From NCBI GenBank assembly GCA_958439425.1, contig CAUBVH010000002.1, positions 1-64,000 on the forward strand: 64,000 bases of DNA, in the 5' to 3' direction. Each line of letters begins with the position of its first letter. Position 1 is the stretch's first letter. A model generated the notes under the pieces. That model saw nothing but the letters and a program-made list of their open reading frames with translations. It was not told the DNA's origin and searched no databases. This document shows positions 9,232 through 18,025 of this stretch, piece after piece. A program made the translations under genes and the position numbers. Origin of the DNA: an uncultured Collinsella sp. Its GTDB lineage: Bacteria > Actinomycetota > Coriobacteriia > Coriobacteriales > Coriobacteriaceae.

Positions 9232-10173
9232 TTAAGCCTTCAGGCTCAGGCCCATGGACTCAAGCTTGTCCTTCACTTCCTCGATCGACTTAACACCGAA
9301 GTTACGGATGTTGAGCAGATCGTTCTCCGAGAACTCAACGAGCTGACGGACCGAGTGAATGCTGGCGCGCTTAAGGCAGTTATAGGAACGGACGGAAAGG
9401 TCCAGATCCTCGATCTGCTTGTCCAGCTCGGCGTTGTCGTTGGTGACCTCGGGAGCGAAGATCGAAGCCTCCTCCTCGACCTCGGGTGTCTCGGCAAGGT
9501 TCATAAAGGCAGCCATATGCTGGTTGATGATATTGGCAGCCTGGACCACGGCGTCGCGCGGAGCGATGGAGCCGTTGGTCTCGATCTCGAGGACAAGGCG
9601 GTCGTAGTCGGTGTGCTGACCGACACGGCAAGCCTCAACGAGCTTGGCGCAACGGGTCACCGGCGAGTACAGCGAGTCGACGTGGATCACACCGATGGGA
9701 TCGTTGTCGCGCTTGTTAGCCTCGCCAGAGACATAGCCGCGGCCATAGCCGATGCGCATGCTCATGGTGAGATGGCCACCCTCGGTGAGCGTAGCGATGT
9801 GCTGCTCGGGGTTGACCAGCTCAAACTCGGACGGAATAAAGAAGTCCGCACCGGTGACCTCGCAGGGGCCGTCAACCGAAATGGTGGCGGTCGCCTCGTC
9901 GGTCGTGCCGAGAGCCCTGAAGACAAGACCCTTGACATTCAGGACGATGTCGGTGACATCCTCGACCATGTTAGGGATGGTCATGAACTCGTGCTGTGCA
10001 CCATCGATCTGAATAGCCTCGACGGCGGCACCCTCGAGCGAGGACAGAAGTACGCGGCGAAGGGAGTTACCCAGCGTATCGCCGTAGCCACGCTCGAGCG
10101 GCTCGACGGAGACACGAGCAGACGTCTCGTTGATCTCTTCGACCTGAACCTGAGGCCTAATGAATTCTGACAT
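9232..10173 (-). CDS. rpoA: RNA polymerase alpha subunit
   Basis: Scaffold subunit for RNA polymerase assembly. The N-terminal domain includes the segments YGDTLGNSLRRVLLSS and GYVSGEANKR. A linker around residues 225-245 leads to the C-terminal domain that binds UP elements and activators, recognisable from LDLSVRSYNCLKRA and LLNIRNFGVKSIEEVKDKL. The length, 313 residues, is normal. It lies between rpsD and rplQ as in most bacteria. Confidence 0.98.
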   Translation of the reverse strand: MSEFIRPQVQVEEINETSARVSVEPLERGYGDTLGNSLRRVLLSSLEGAAVEAIQIDGAQHEFMTIPNMVEDVTDIVLNVKGLVFRALGTTDEATATISVDGPCEVTGADFFIPSEFELVNPEQHIATLTEGGHLTMSMRIGYGRGYVSGEANKRDNDPIGVIHVDSLYSPVTRCAKLVEACRVGQHTDYDRLVLEIETNGSIAPRDAVVQAANIINQHMAAFMNLAETPEVEEEASIFAPEVTNDNAELDKQIEDLDLSVRSYNCLKRASIHSVRQLVEFSENDLLNIRNFGVKSIEEVKDKLESMGLSLKA

Positions 10174-10205
10174 GTATTACCTCCAGCCTCAGCAGCCCGG
10201 ATGGA

Positions 10206-10802
10206 CTACTTAGAGTAGAGCTCGACGATGAGCTGCTCGTTGATATCACCGCTGATCTGCTCACGCGTCGGCAGAGCGAGCACGTTACCAGACAGCTTCT
10301 CGATATCGACCTCGAGCCAGCCAGGGACCTCAAAGCGCTCGGAGGAAATCAGGGCCTCCTTGATGGGGAGGAGGTCACGGAACTTCTCGCCGACAGCGAC
10401 GACGTCGCCGGCCTTGACGCGGTAGGACGGGATGTCCACGCGCTTGCCGTTCACGGTGAAGTGACCGTGACGGACGGACTGACGAGCCTCTTTGCGGGTG
10501 CGGGCGAAGCCAAGACGGAAGACGACGTTGTCGAGGCGAGACTCAAGGATGATCATGAGGTTCTCACCGGTGACACCGTTCATCTTGCGGGCCTTGTTGA
10601 AGTAGCCGTGGAACTGCTTCTCCAGAACGCCATAGATGAACTTGACCTTCTGCTTCTCGCGCAGCTGCATGCCGTACTCAGATTCCTTGCGACGGCGCTT
10701 GGGCTGACGGATAGATTCCTTCTTGCTGCTGTAACCGAGCTCAGCGGGATCGATCCCGAGCTGACGGCAGCGCTTAAGAACAGGAGTCCTGTCGATTGCC
10801 AT
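10206..10802 (-). CDS. rpsD: 30S ribosomal protein S4
   Basis: Primary 16S rRNA-binding protein. A C-terminal S4 domain is visible, and the N-terminal region lacks the zinc-binding cysteines found in some S4 paralogues (start MAIDRTPVLKRCRQLGI). At 198 residues it is normal. In several bacteria S4 represses the alpha operon; no such mRNA structure is obvious here. It sits between rpsK and rpoA. Confidence 0.97.
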   Translation of the reverse strand: MAIDRTPVLKRCRQLGIDPAELGYSSKKESIRQPKRRRKESEYGMQLREKQKVKFIYGVLEKQFHGYFNKARKMNGVTGENLMIILESRLDNVVFRLGFARTRKEARQSVRHGHFTVNGKRVDIPSYRVKAGDVVAVGEKFRDLLPIKEALISSERFEVPGWLEVDIEKLSGNVLALPTREQISGDINEQLIVELYSK

Positions 10803-10821
10803 ATTGATACGATCCTTTCAG

Positions 10822-11226
10822 TTACACGCGGCGACGCTTCTTGGGGCGGCAGCCGTTGTGCGGAATGGGGGTCTTGTCCTGGATGCTCGAGACCTCGAGG
10901 CCAGCAGCCTGGAGGGAGCGGATGGCGGTCTCACGACCGGAGCCGGGGCCCTTGACGAAGACGGAAACCTTCTTCATACCGTGCTCCATGGCCTGCTTGG
11001 CAGCAGCCTCGGCAGCCATCTGGGCAGCGAACGGCGTGGACTTACGGGAGCCCTTGAAGCCCACCTGGCCAGCCGACTTCCAGGAAATGACGTTGCCCTG
11101 GGGATCGGTGATCGAAACGATCGTGTTGTTGAACGTAGAACGAATGTGAGCCTGGCCCACGGAAATGTTCTTACGGTCCGCGCGCTTCAGACGGGCAGCG
11201 CGAACGTTCTTCTTAGCAGTAGCCAT
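10822..11226 (-). CDS. rpsK: 30S ribosomal protein S11
   Basis: Small-subunit platform protein near the mRNA exit. The 134-residue sequence has the family motifs TFNNTIVSITD, GFKGSRKSTPFAAQ and the C-terminal DKTPIPHNGCRPKKRRRV. It lies 14 bases after rpsM and is co-transcribed. Confidence 0.98.
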   Translation of the reverse strand: MATAKKNVRAARLKRADRKNISVGQAHIRSTFNNTIVSITDPQGNVISWKSAGQVGFKGSRKSTPFAAQMAAEAAAKQAMEHGMKKVSVFVKGPGSGRETAIRSLQAAGLEVSSIQDKTPIPHNGCRPKKRRRV

Positions 11227-11240
11227 CTATCTAGCGCTCC

Positions 11241-11615
11241 TTATTTCTTCTTCTTAGCACCGATCTGACGCTTCGGGCCCTTGCGGGTACGAGCGTTAGT
11301 GTGGGTGCGCTGGCCGCGGACCGGGAGGCCCTTGCGGTGACGAAGGCCGCGGTTGCAGCCGATGTCCATAAGGCGCTTGACGTTCTGGTTGCGCTCACGG
11401 CGGAGGTCGCCCTCAACCATGATCTGATTCTTATCGATATAATCGCGGATGGCGTTAACCTCATCCTCGGTGAGGTCCTTAACGCGCGTGTCCACGTTAA
11501 CGTTGCACTCGACGCAAATCTTCGTCGCAGTGGTGCGGCCGATGCCGTAAATGTAGGTCAGACCGATCTCAACGCGCTTCTCACGCGGGAGGTCGACACC
11601 ATTAATACGGGCCAA
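11241..11615 (-). CDS. rpsM: 30S ribosomal protein S13
   Basis: Small-subunit head protein that touches the P-site tRNA and forms subunit bridges. It opens with MARINGVDLPREKRVEIGLT and carries the helix-two-turn-helix motif and the basic C-terminal tail (RGQRTHTNARTRKGPKR). Length 124 residues. It follows rpmJ by 14 bases. Confidence 0.98.
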   Translation of the reverse strand: MARINGVDLPREKRVEIGLTYIYGIGRTTATKICVECNVNVDTRVKDLTEDEVNAIRDYIDKNQIMVEGDLRRERNQNVKRLMDIGCNRGLRHRKGLPVRGQRTHTNARTRKGPKRQIGAKKKK

Positions 11616-11629
11616 CGTAGTCTCCTCTC

Positions 11630-11743
11630 TTAACCCTGACGCTGCTTATGACGGGGGTTCTCGCAAATGACGAGGACCTTGCCATGGCGCCTAATGATTT
11701 TGCACTTATCGCACATCTTCTTGACCGAAGGACGTACCTTCAT
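11630..11743 (-). CDS. rpmJ: 50S ribosomal protein L36
   Basis: A 37-residue protein translated directly from the minus strand: it opens MKVRPSVKKMCDKCKIIRR and ends PRHKQRQG. The C-x2-C, C and H residues of the zinc-binding form are present (CDKCK, ICENPRH). AAGGAAG precedes the ATG. The position between infA and rpsM is the standard one. Confidence 0.97.
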   Translation of the reverse strand: MKVRPSVKKMCDKCKIIRRHGKVLVICENPRHKQRQG

Positions 11744-11890
11744 CGTTCTTCCTTTCGGTAGCGCTCAAACTACTTCCCTACTATCTACTCGCCCAGCCGC
11801 AGGCGTTTAAAACTATGGCTGGTCTTCACACGCAAACCGACCGTAGGTTGAGCTAAGCCTGCAGTCGGAAAAGAGCGTGTATGCGTGTCG

Positions 11891-12109
11891 CTATTTATAG
11901 CGATAGGTGATGCGACCGCGGGTCAGGTCGTACGGGGAAAGCTCCACGACAACCCTGTCACCGGGGAGAATGCGGATGTAATTCATTCGGATCTTGCCAG
12001 AAATGTTGCACAGAACCGAATGACCGTTCTCGAGCTCAACCTTAAACATGGCATTGGGCAACGGTTCCTTTACCGTACCCTCGAGCTCAATTGCGTCTTC
12101 CTTCTTCAC
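11891..12109 (-). CDS. infA: Translation initiation factor IF-1
   Basis: S1-like OB-fold protein that helps place the initiator tRNA. The core runs EDAIELEGTV through YDLTRGRITYRYK and matches the family throughout. I favour the GTG at 12109, giving 72 residues (the family size), with AGAAAG about 10 bases upstream; a TTG at 12115 in the same frame is possible but too close to that site. The 147 bases to rpmJ contain no gene. Confidence 0.93.
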   Translation of the reverse strand: MKKEDAIELEGTVKEPLPNAMFKVELENGHSVLCNISGKIRMNYIRILPGDRVVVELSPYDLTRGRITYRYK

Positions 12110-12341
12110 AAGCAATCATCTTTCTCTAGAAAACGACAGCGATTGAGTATTTTACAACACGTATGCACGTATCGTAGTATCTTCGTAATGGCTCCACAAC
12201 TAAGCGGAACTTGTTACATTTGAAATGTAAAACAAAGCCGTTCCCTGATACCCAAGATCGCCTTGAAATGAGAAGGCATAGACCTTGGGGTCATGCCTTC
12301 GAAATTGAAAGGCGAGGTTGGGCATCAGGGGGCGGCGACTT
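12110..12341. other. Intergenic region between map and infA, with a short palindrome
   Basis: No gene can be supported in this 232-base gap. It holds a perfect palindrome TTACATTT-G-AAATGTAA (12214-12230). The gap is unusually AT-rich for this operon, so an internal promoter or processing site for infA is plausible but not demonstrable. Confidence 0.5.
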
Positions 12342-13130
12342 TTACATTTCACCGCCTTGCAAGGAACACCAAGCACCTTGGGCATCCGTGGTGAGAATCA
12401 CCGGGCCGTCATTGGTAATGGCGACGGTGTTCTCGTAGTGCGCGGCGGGCAGGTGGTCGTTGGTCGTGACGATCCAACCGTCGGAGCCCGTGCTCACATG
12501 GTTGGAACCCATCGTAACCATCGGCTCGATGGCAATGACCATGCCAGCCTGGAGGCGAACGCCTCTCCCCTTCTTTCCATAGTTAGGAACGTTGGGGTCC
12601 TCGTGCATCACACGGCCAATGCCATGGCCCACATAGTCGCGAAGCACGCCGTAACCGTGAGACTCGGCGAGAGACTGAACGGCATAACCGACGTCCCCGA
12701 TATGGTTACCGGGAATAGCCTGCTCGATGGCAGCCTTAAGGCAATCGCGCGTGACCTCGCACAGGGCCTTGGCCTCGGGCGTAGGGGTGCCGACGAAAAA
12801 CGTCCAAGCATTATCGCCAACCCAACCGTCGACAACGGCTCCCGTATCGATGGAGATGATATCGCCATCGCGCAGAATCATGTCGGGGTTGGGAATACCG
12901 TGGACCACGGCATCGTTAATCGATGCGCAAATGGTACCGGGGAACCCGCCGTAACCCTTAAAGGCCGGGGTGCCGCCATGCATGCGGATAATCTGCTCCG
13001 CGAGCTGATCGAGCTCAAAGGTCGAAACACCAGGGCGCACCATGGCTCCAACGTGGCGGAGCGCCATCTTAGATAGCGCTCCTGCCTTCTTCATCTGCTC
13101 GATTTGCGTTGCAGACTTAATCTTGATCAT
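12342..13130 (-). CDS. map: Methionine aminopeptidase, type I
   Basis: Removes the initiator methionine from nascent proteins. The family metal ligands are visible in order: Asp in SIDTGAVVDGWVGDNAW (two Asp), His in YVGHGIGRVMHEDP, Glu in IAIEPMV, and a last Glu in AHYENTVAIT. Length 262 residues. Its ATG overlaps the adk stop codon by 4 bases, indicating translational coupling. Confidence 0.97.
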   Translation of the reverse strand: MIKIKSATQIEQMKKAGALSKMALRHVGAMVRPGVSTFELDQLAEQIIRMHGGTPAFKGYGGFPGTICASINDAVVHGIPNPDMILRDGDIISIDTGAVVDGWVGDNAWTFFVGTPTPEAKALCEVTRDCLKAAIEQAIPGNHIGDVGYAVQSLAESHGYGVLRDYVGHGIGRVMHEDPNVPNYGKKGRGVRLQAGMVIAIEPMVTMGSNHVSTGSDGWIVTTNDHLPAAHYENTVAITNDGPVILTTDAQGAWCSLQGGEM

Positions 13131-13759
13131 AGACCGAGAGACTCTTTGACATCCCCGTACACGGTCTCGCGAGCCTGGTCACCGTTGACCGACTTGAGCA
13201 GACCCTGGCCACGATAGTAGTCGACGAGCGGGCTCGTGGACTTCTCGTAGACGTCGAGACGGTTCTTGATGGTCTCGGGCTTGTCGTCGTCGCGCTGATA
13301 CATCTCGCCACCGCACTTGGGACAGGTAGCATCGGCAGCAGTGCCGGTGTAACCGCAGGCGCGGCAGGTGCGACGCGAAGACAGACGATCGATAATGACC
13401 TCGGGGGCCACATCGACCAGAAGGGCGCAATCGATCTCGCGACCCATGGCGGAGAGCTCGGAATCGAGCGTCACAGCCTGGGCGGTGTTGCGCGGGAAGC
13501 CGTCGAGAATGAAGCCCTGCTGGGCGTCATCGGCGGCAAGGCGCTCCTTGACAAGGTCGATCACGAGCTGGTCGGGAACGAGCTCGCCAGCGTCCATGTA
13601 CTTCTTAGCCTGAATACCAAGCTCGGTGCCGCCCTTGACGGCAGCACGCAGCAGGTCGCCCGTGGAAATGTGGGCGACGCCAAACTCGGCGACGAGCTCC
13701 TGTGCGACGGTGCCCTTACCGGCACCCGGAGCTCCGAGCAATACGAGGTTCATGAGCAA
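13127..13759 (-). CDS. adk: Adenylate kinase
   Basis: Interconverts AMP, ADP and ATP. The P-loop GAPGAGKGT lies near the N-terminus. The LID domain carries four cysteines as C-x2-C and C-x2-C (TCRACGYTG and CPKCGG), the zinc-binding form typical of Gram-positive bacteria. DGFPRNTAQA is the AMP-binding region. Length 210 residues. It sits between secY and map, as usual. Confidence 0.98.
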   Translation of the reverse strand: MLMNLVLLGAPGAGKGTVAQELVAEFGVAHISTGDLLRAAVKGGTELGIQAKKYMDAGELVPDQLVIDLVKERLAADDAQQGFILDGFPRNTAQAVTLDSELSAMGREIDCALLVDVAPEVIIDRLSSRRTCRACGYTGTAADATCPKCGGEMYQRDDDKPETIKNRLDVYEKSTSPLVDYYRGQGLLKSVNGDQARETVYGDVKESLGL

Positions 13760-13771
13760 TCCTCCTCTAGC

Positions 13772-15058
13772 CTATTTAAAGAATCCATCGTAATCATACA
13801 TCTTGATCTGGCCTTCGAGCTTATCGACCGTGTCGAGCACGACGCCGACCATGATGAGGATGGACGTTCCGCCAAAAGCCTGGATCAGATGGTTACCCGT
13901 GAAGGAGAAGATGATCGAAGGCACGATGGCGATGAGCGCCAAAAAGACAGCGCTGGGAAGCGTGATCTTGTTGAGCGCGTTCTTGATGTAGGCCGCGGTA
14001 GCCCTACCCGGACGCACGCCCGGAATAAAGCCGCCCTGCTTCTTAAGGTTATCGGCCGTGTCATCGGGGTTGAACACCATGGAGGTGTAGAAGTATGCGA
14101 AGAACACGATGAGGACAACGTTAAGCACCCAGTTGAGCCAACCGGTCGAAAGCGCGGAGGCAACTGCCTGAATCCAGCCGATGCCGGGGAAGAACACGGC
14201 AATCTGAGCCGGGAAGTACAGCAGCGCCGAAGCGAAGATGATCGGCACGACACCCGCGGTGTTGACCTTAATGGGCAGGTAGGTGGTCTGGCCACCCATC
14301 ATGCGACGGCCAACGACGCGTTTGGCGTAGGAGACCGGGATGCGGCGCTGGCCGCGCTCAAGGAAAACAATCAGCGGGATAACCAGCAAGATGATGGCGC
14401 AGATGATCACCATGGTGATGATGCCACCGGCATTGCCCTCGGTGCTGGAGAAGATCGCCTGCGGCAGACCGGCCATGATGTTCGCAAAGATGATCAGCGA
14501 CATGCCATTGCCGATACCGCGCTGGGTGATGAGCTCACCAATCCACATGATCAGCATGGCGCCCGCGGTGAGCGTGCCGACGATCATGAGGTCGAAGATG
14601 ATCTCGGGAGCGCCGGCGCCATTGAAGCTGATGCCGAAGCTCTTAAAGAGGAAGAGGTAACCCACGGAGTTGAGGATTGCCAGAGCCAGGGTGAGGTAAC
14701 GCGAATACTGCGTAATCTTGGTCTGACCAACCTCGCCCTCGCGGGCAAGCTCATGCAGGGAAGGCACAACGGCCTGGAGCATCTGGAGGATGATCGAGCT
14801 GGTGATGTAAGGCATGATGCCCAGCGAAAACACCGACACATAGCTCAACGCGCCGCCAGAGAAAAGATTCAGGAGGGCCATAGCACCTGCGGCGACCGAA
14901 TTGTTATCGGTCGAGAAAAGGCCCAGCATCCCCTGGAAGGGAATGCCGGGCACAGGAACGTGCGCACCAATGCGGTACACGACGAGCATAGCTATGGTAA
15001 AAAGAATCTTTTCGCGCAATTCTTTGATGCGGAAAGCATTCTTAAGACCATTTAGCAC
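13772..15058 (-). CDS. secY: Protein translocase subunit SecY
   Basis: Channel subunit of the Sec translocon, a polytopic inner-membrane protein with about ten membrane segments. The family features YRIGAHVPVPGI near the N-terminus, the plug region around NLFSGGALSYVSVFSLGIMP, and IRPGRATAAYI-like loop (here VRPGRATAAYIK) are present. Length 428 residues. The start overlaps the end of rplO by 7 bases. Confidence 0.97.
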   Translation of the reverse strand: MLNGLKNAFRIKELREKILFTIAMLVVYRIGAHVPVPGIPFQGMLGLFSTDNNSVAAGAMALLNLFSGGALSYVSVFSLGIMPYITSSIILQMLQAVVPSLHELAREGEVGQTKITQYSRYLTLALAILNSVGYLFLFKSFGISFNGAGAPEIIFDLMIVGTLTAGAMLIMWIGELITQRGIGNGMSLIIFANIMAGLPQAIFSSTEGNAGGIITMVIICAIILLVIPLIVFLERGQRRIPVSYAKRVVGRRMMGGQTTYLPIKVNTAGVVPIIFASALLYFPAQIAVFFPGIGWIQAVASALSTGWLNWVLNVVLIVFFAYFYTSMVFNPDDTADNLKKQGGFIPGVRPGRATAAYIKNALNKITLPSAVFLALIAIVPSIIFSFTGNHLIQAFGGTSILIMVGVVLDTVDKLEGQIKMYDYDGFFK

Positions 15059-15501
15059 GGCAGCTCGACCTTTCCGCCGGCGGCCTCGATCTTGGCCTGC
15101 GCAGAAGCGCTGACCTTGTCGACCTTGACCGTGAACTTCTTGGTGAGCTCACCATTGCCGAGCACCTTGACGGGCTCGAACTCGCTCTTGGTGATGCGAG
15201 CGGCCTTAAGAGCGGCACCGTCGATCACAGCGCCATCCTCGAACTTACGCTCGAGACGCTCAACGTTAACAGCGGTGTACTCGATACGACGGGGATTGCG
15301 GAAGCCCGGAAGCTTGGGCAGGCGCATAGCCAGCGGAGTCTGGCCACCCTCGAAGCCGGCACCCTTGGTGCCACCAGAGCGAGAGCCCTGGCCCTTCTGA
15401 CCGCGGCCAGAAGTGGTGCCGTGACCCGAAGAATTGCCACGGCCGACGCGCTTGCGGTTCTTGGTGGAACCGGGCGCGGGAGTAAGATCGTGAAGCTGCA
15501 T
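15052..15501 (-). CDS. rplO: 50S ribosomal protein L15
   Basis: Late-assembly large-subunit protein. The glycine- and basic-rich N-terminal extension (GRGNSSGHGTTSGRGQKGQ) and the following GFEGGQTPLAMRLPKLPGF are diagnostic. Length 149 residues. It overlaps secY and lies 3 bases after rpmD. Confidence 0.98.
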   Translation of the reverse strand: MQLHDLTPAPGSTKNRKRVGRGNSSGHGTTSGRGQKGQGSRSGGTKGAGFEGGQTPLAMRLPKLPGFRNPRRIEYTAVNVERLERKFEDGAVIDGAALKAARITKSEFEPVKVLGNGELTKKFTVKVDKVSASAQAKIEAAGGKVELPC

Positions 15502-15504
15502 TTG

Positions 15505-15687
15505 TTACTCCTCTACAATCTCGACAAGGTGCTTGACCTTGAAGATCATGCCGCGGACGGACTCGTTGTCAGCAATCTCGCGAACCTCGCGGATCCTGTG
15601 GAGACCGAGGGCACGGACAGTACGGACCTGGTCCTGCTTGCAACCGTTGGTGCTGCGGACCTGCTTGATCTTGATGGTGTCAGCCAT
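15505..15687 (-). CDS. rpmD: 50S ribosomal protein L30
   Basis: Sixty-residue protein opening MADTIKIKQVRSTNGC and containing GLHRIREVREIADNESVRGM, the conserved L30 core. It lies tightly between rpsE (2 bases) and rplO (3 bases). Confidence 0.97.
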   Translation of the reverse strand: MADTIKIKQVRSTNGCKQDQVRTVRALGLHRIREVREIADNESVRGMIFKVKHLVEIVEE

Positions 15688-15689
15688 GC

Positions 15690-16214
15690 TTAGTTCTCCT
15701 TACCGACGAACATCTCGGAGACCGTCAGGCCACGGCGAGCCGCGACGTCCTCAGGGCTGGAGAGCTCCTTGAGGCCCTCGACGGCAGCCTTGATGATGTT
15801 GAGGCCGTTGTCGGTACCGAGGGACTTGGACAGGACGTTCTTGATGCCAGCAAGCTCAAAGAGGGGACGCACAGCGCCGCCGGCGATAACGCCGGTACCC
15901 TCGACAGCGGGCTTGATGATGATGCGGCCGGCACCAAAGTGGCCGAGAACCTCGTGCGGGATGGTGCCCTGATCGGTCACCGGCACGTGGAACATGTTCT
16001 TCTTGGCATCGAGAGACGCCTTGGAGATGGCCAGGGGCACCTCAGCGGACTTGCCCATGCCAACGCCGACGTTACCCTTGCCGTCGCCAACGACGACGAG
16101 AGCGACGAGGCTCATGCGACGACCACCCTTGACGGTCTTCGACACGCGGTTGATGTAAACGACGCGCTCCTCGAACTCGGAGGCCTCGCGCTGCTGCTTC
16201 TGATTACGAGCCAT
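15690..16214 (-). CDS. rpsE: 30S ribosomal protein S5
   Basis: Small-subunit protein involved in mRNA unwinding and decoding fidelity. The N-terminal double-stranded RNA-binding fold (VVYINRVSKTVKGGRRMSL) and the segment GAGRIIIKPAVEGTGVIAGG are typical. Length 174 residues. Confidence 0.98.
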   Translation of the reverse strand: MARNQKQQREASEFEERVVYINRVSKTVKGGRRMSLVALVVVGDGKGNVGVGMGKSAEVPLAISKASLDAKKNMFHVPVTDQGTIPHEVLGHFGAGRIIIKPAVEGTGVIAGGAVRPLFELAGIKNVLSKSLGTDNGLNIIKAAVEGLKELSSPEDVAARRGLTVSEMFVGKEN

Positions 16215-16228
16215 GTGCTACATACCTC

Positions 16229-16597
16229 CTAGAACTCGAGACCGGCGGCACGAGCACCGTCGGCGAGGGCCTTGACGCGGCCATGGTAGATACGGCCACC
16301 GCGATCGAAGGCGACCTTGGTGATGCCGGCCTCGATGGCGCGCTTGCCAACGAGCTGACCGACCTTCTCCGCAGCCTCCTTGTTCGAGGTGTGGGTGCCC
16401 TTGAACTCGGCCTCGAGGGTCGAGGCAGAGACGAGCGTCAGGCTGGAGCCCTTGCTGTCGTCGATGATCTGGGCATAGATGTTGGCGTTAGTACGGGTCA
16501 CGCGAAGACGCGGACGCTCGGAGGTACCCGAGACCTTGCCGCGAACACGACGCTGACGACGCTTGAGGCCTTCCAGCTTCGCCTTATGCTTGTTCAT
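16229..16597 (-). CDS. rplR: 50S ribosomal protein L18
   Basis: Binds 5S rRNA in the central protuberance. It opens with the basic region HKAKLEGLKRRQRRVRGKV and ends GRVKALADGARAAGLEF, both typical. Length 122 residues. It lies between rplF and rpsE. Confidence 0.97.
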   Translation of the reverse strand: MNKHKAKLEGLKRRQRRVRGKVSGTSERPRLRVTRTNANIYAQIIDDSKGSSLTLVSASTLEAEFKGTHTSNKEAAEKVGQLVGKRAIEAGITKVAFDRGGRIYHGRVKALADGARAAGLEF

Positions 16598-16672
16598 ACG
16601 TAAACTCCTAAAAAGGTTGATCTTGCCAGCACCTGACGGGGTGCTGGTCTTATGCGAGTGAGTCGGTTACGA

Positions 16673-17209
16673 CTACTTGGCGGCCTTACCCAGCTTGCGG
16701 CGGATGTGCTCGCCAACGTAGTGGATACCCTTGCCCTTGTAAGGCTCGGGAGGACGATGGCCGCGGATCTCAGCGGCAATCTGACCGACCTGCTGCTTGT
16801 TGATACCCTTGACGTTCACGTGGGTGTTGTCGGGAACCTCGAAGGTGATGCCCTCGGGAGCCTCGACGATCACGGGGTGCGAGAAGCCCAGGGAGAACTC
16901 GAGGTTCTTGCCCTTCTGCTGCACGCGGTAACCGACGCCGGCGAGCTCGAGCTTCTTCTCGAAGCCCTCGGAAACGCCAACAACCATGTTGTGGATGAGG
17001 GCGCGGGTGAGGCCGTGGCGGGCACGGGTCTCACGCTCGTCGTCGGGACGGGAAACGGTGAGGACGTTGTCCTCGACGTTGATAGCGAGCTTCTCAAAGA
17101 CATCGAGCTCGAGCTGGCCCTTGGGGCCCTTGACGACAACGTTGTTGCCGTTGACTGCCACTTCGACTCCGGCGGGAATCTGGACAGGCTTATTACCGAT
17201 ACGAGACAC
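16673..17209 (-). CDS. rplF: 50S ribosomal protein L6
   Basis: Large-subunit protein near the GTPase-associated centre. MSRIGNKPVQIPAGVEV at the start and RPPEPYKGKGIHYVGEHIRR near the end are signature regions. Length 178 residues, with the two L6 repeats of the family. Confidence 0.98.
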   Translation of the reverse strand: MSRIGNKPVQIPAGVEVAVNGNNVVVKGPKGQLELDVFEKLAINVEDNVLTVSRPDDERETRARHGLTRALIHNMVVGVSEGFEKKLELAGVGYRVQQKGKNLEFSLGFSHPVIVEAPEGITFEVPDNTHVNVKGINKQQVGQIAAEIRGHRPPEPYKGKGIHYVGEHIRRKLGKAAK

Positions 17210-17242
17210 GGTGATCTCCTTTCCTTCTACCTACCGAGCGAA

Positions 17243-17641
17243 TTACCAGACGTAAGCGATGATCTCGCCGCCGACGTTGTGCTTGCGAGCATCGCGGTCG
17301 GTCATGACGCCATGGCTGGTGGAAATAATGGCGGTACCAAGGCCACCGCGGACGCGGGGCATGTCGGCAACGCCGGTGTACTTACGCAGGCCCGGCTTGG
17401 AAATGCGGCGGATGCCGTTGATGACCTTAGCCTTCTTGGGACCATACTTAAGCGTGATGTGCAGAGTCTTCTGGGGAACGGTGTCCTCGACATCGTAGCC
17501 CTCGATGTAGCCCTCCTCGTGCAGAACACGAGCGATCTCGACGAGCTTCTTGCTGCTCGGCATGGAGACCGTGGCCTTGTTCACAGAGTTAGCGTTACGG
17601 ATGCGCGTAAGCATATCTGCGATCGGGTCTGTAAGGTTCAT
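17243..17641 (-). CDS. rpsH: 30S ribosomal protein S8
   Basis: Central-domain 16S rRNA-binding protein; in E. coli it is the spc operon repressor. It opens MNLTDPIADMLTRIRNAN and ends with the signature STSHGVMTDRDARKHNVGG. Length 132 residues. The E. coli repressor target lies near rplX-rplE, and the upstream part of the operon is missing here. Confidence 0.98.
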   Translation of the reverse strand: MNLTDPIADMLTRIRNANSVNKATVSMPSSKKLVEIARVLHEEGYIEGYDVEDTVPQKTLHITLKYGPKKAKVINGIRRISKPGLRKYTGVADMPRVRGGLGTAIISTSHGVMTDRDARKHNVGGEIIAYVW

Positions 17642-17760
17642 ACAGATTCTCCTTCGTTCTTGATGAACACGTGCTCTTGGTTCTTCGCCGCCCTTAACGG
17701 CAAAGCCTTTTTAGCGCGTTTTCCCTGTTCCAAACTGATGCTTGAAACGCTGGTAGTGAC

Positions 17761-17946
17761 TTACCAGCTGGCCTTCTTAACGCCGGGAAGCTCGCCCTTG
17801 AGTGCAAGCTCGCGGAAGCAGACACGGCACAGGCCGAACTTGCGGTACACAGAGTGCGGACGGCCGCAGCGCTGGCAGCGCGTGTACTCACGAGTAGAGA
17901 ACTTCTGCTTGCGATTGCACTTGACGATCATCGATGTCTTAGCCAC
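17761..17946 (-). CDS. rpsN: 30S ribosomal protein S14, zinc-binding short form
   Basis: Sixty-one residues, the short S14 (type Z). Two C-x2-C pairs, CQRCGRPHSV and CRVCFRELA, form the zinc site. It opens MAKTSMIVKCNRKQKFS. The 119 bases to rpsH show no gene. Confidence 0.97.
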   Translation of the reverse strand: MAKTSMIVKCNRKQKFSTREYTRCQRCGRPHSVYRKFGLCRVCFRELALKGELPGVKKASW

Positions 17947-18025
17947 TTATATCCTCCTCACATAGAGTATTGTTCGCCCCAAGCGCCGCCCCCTTCTGGG
18001 AACGGCGCTCATAGGGCAGGTGAAC

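Noticed and set aside
12116..12341. A small KOW-domain protein gene between map and infA, as in some Firmicutes
   Set aside because: The only frame here encodes no KOW-like sequence and has no ribosome site.
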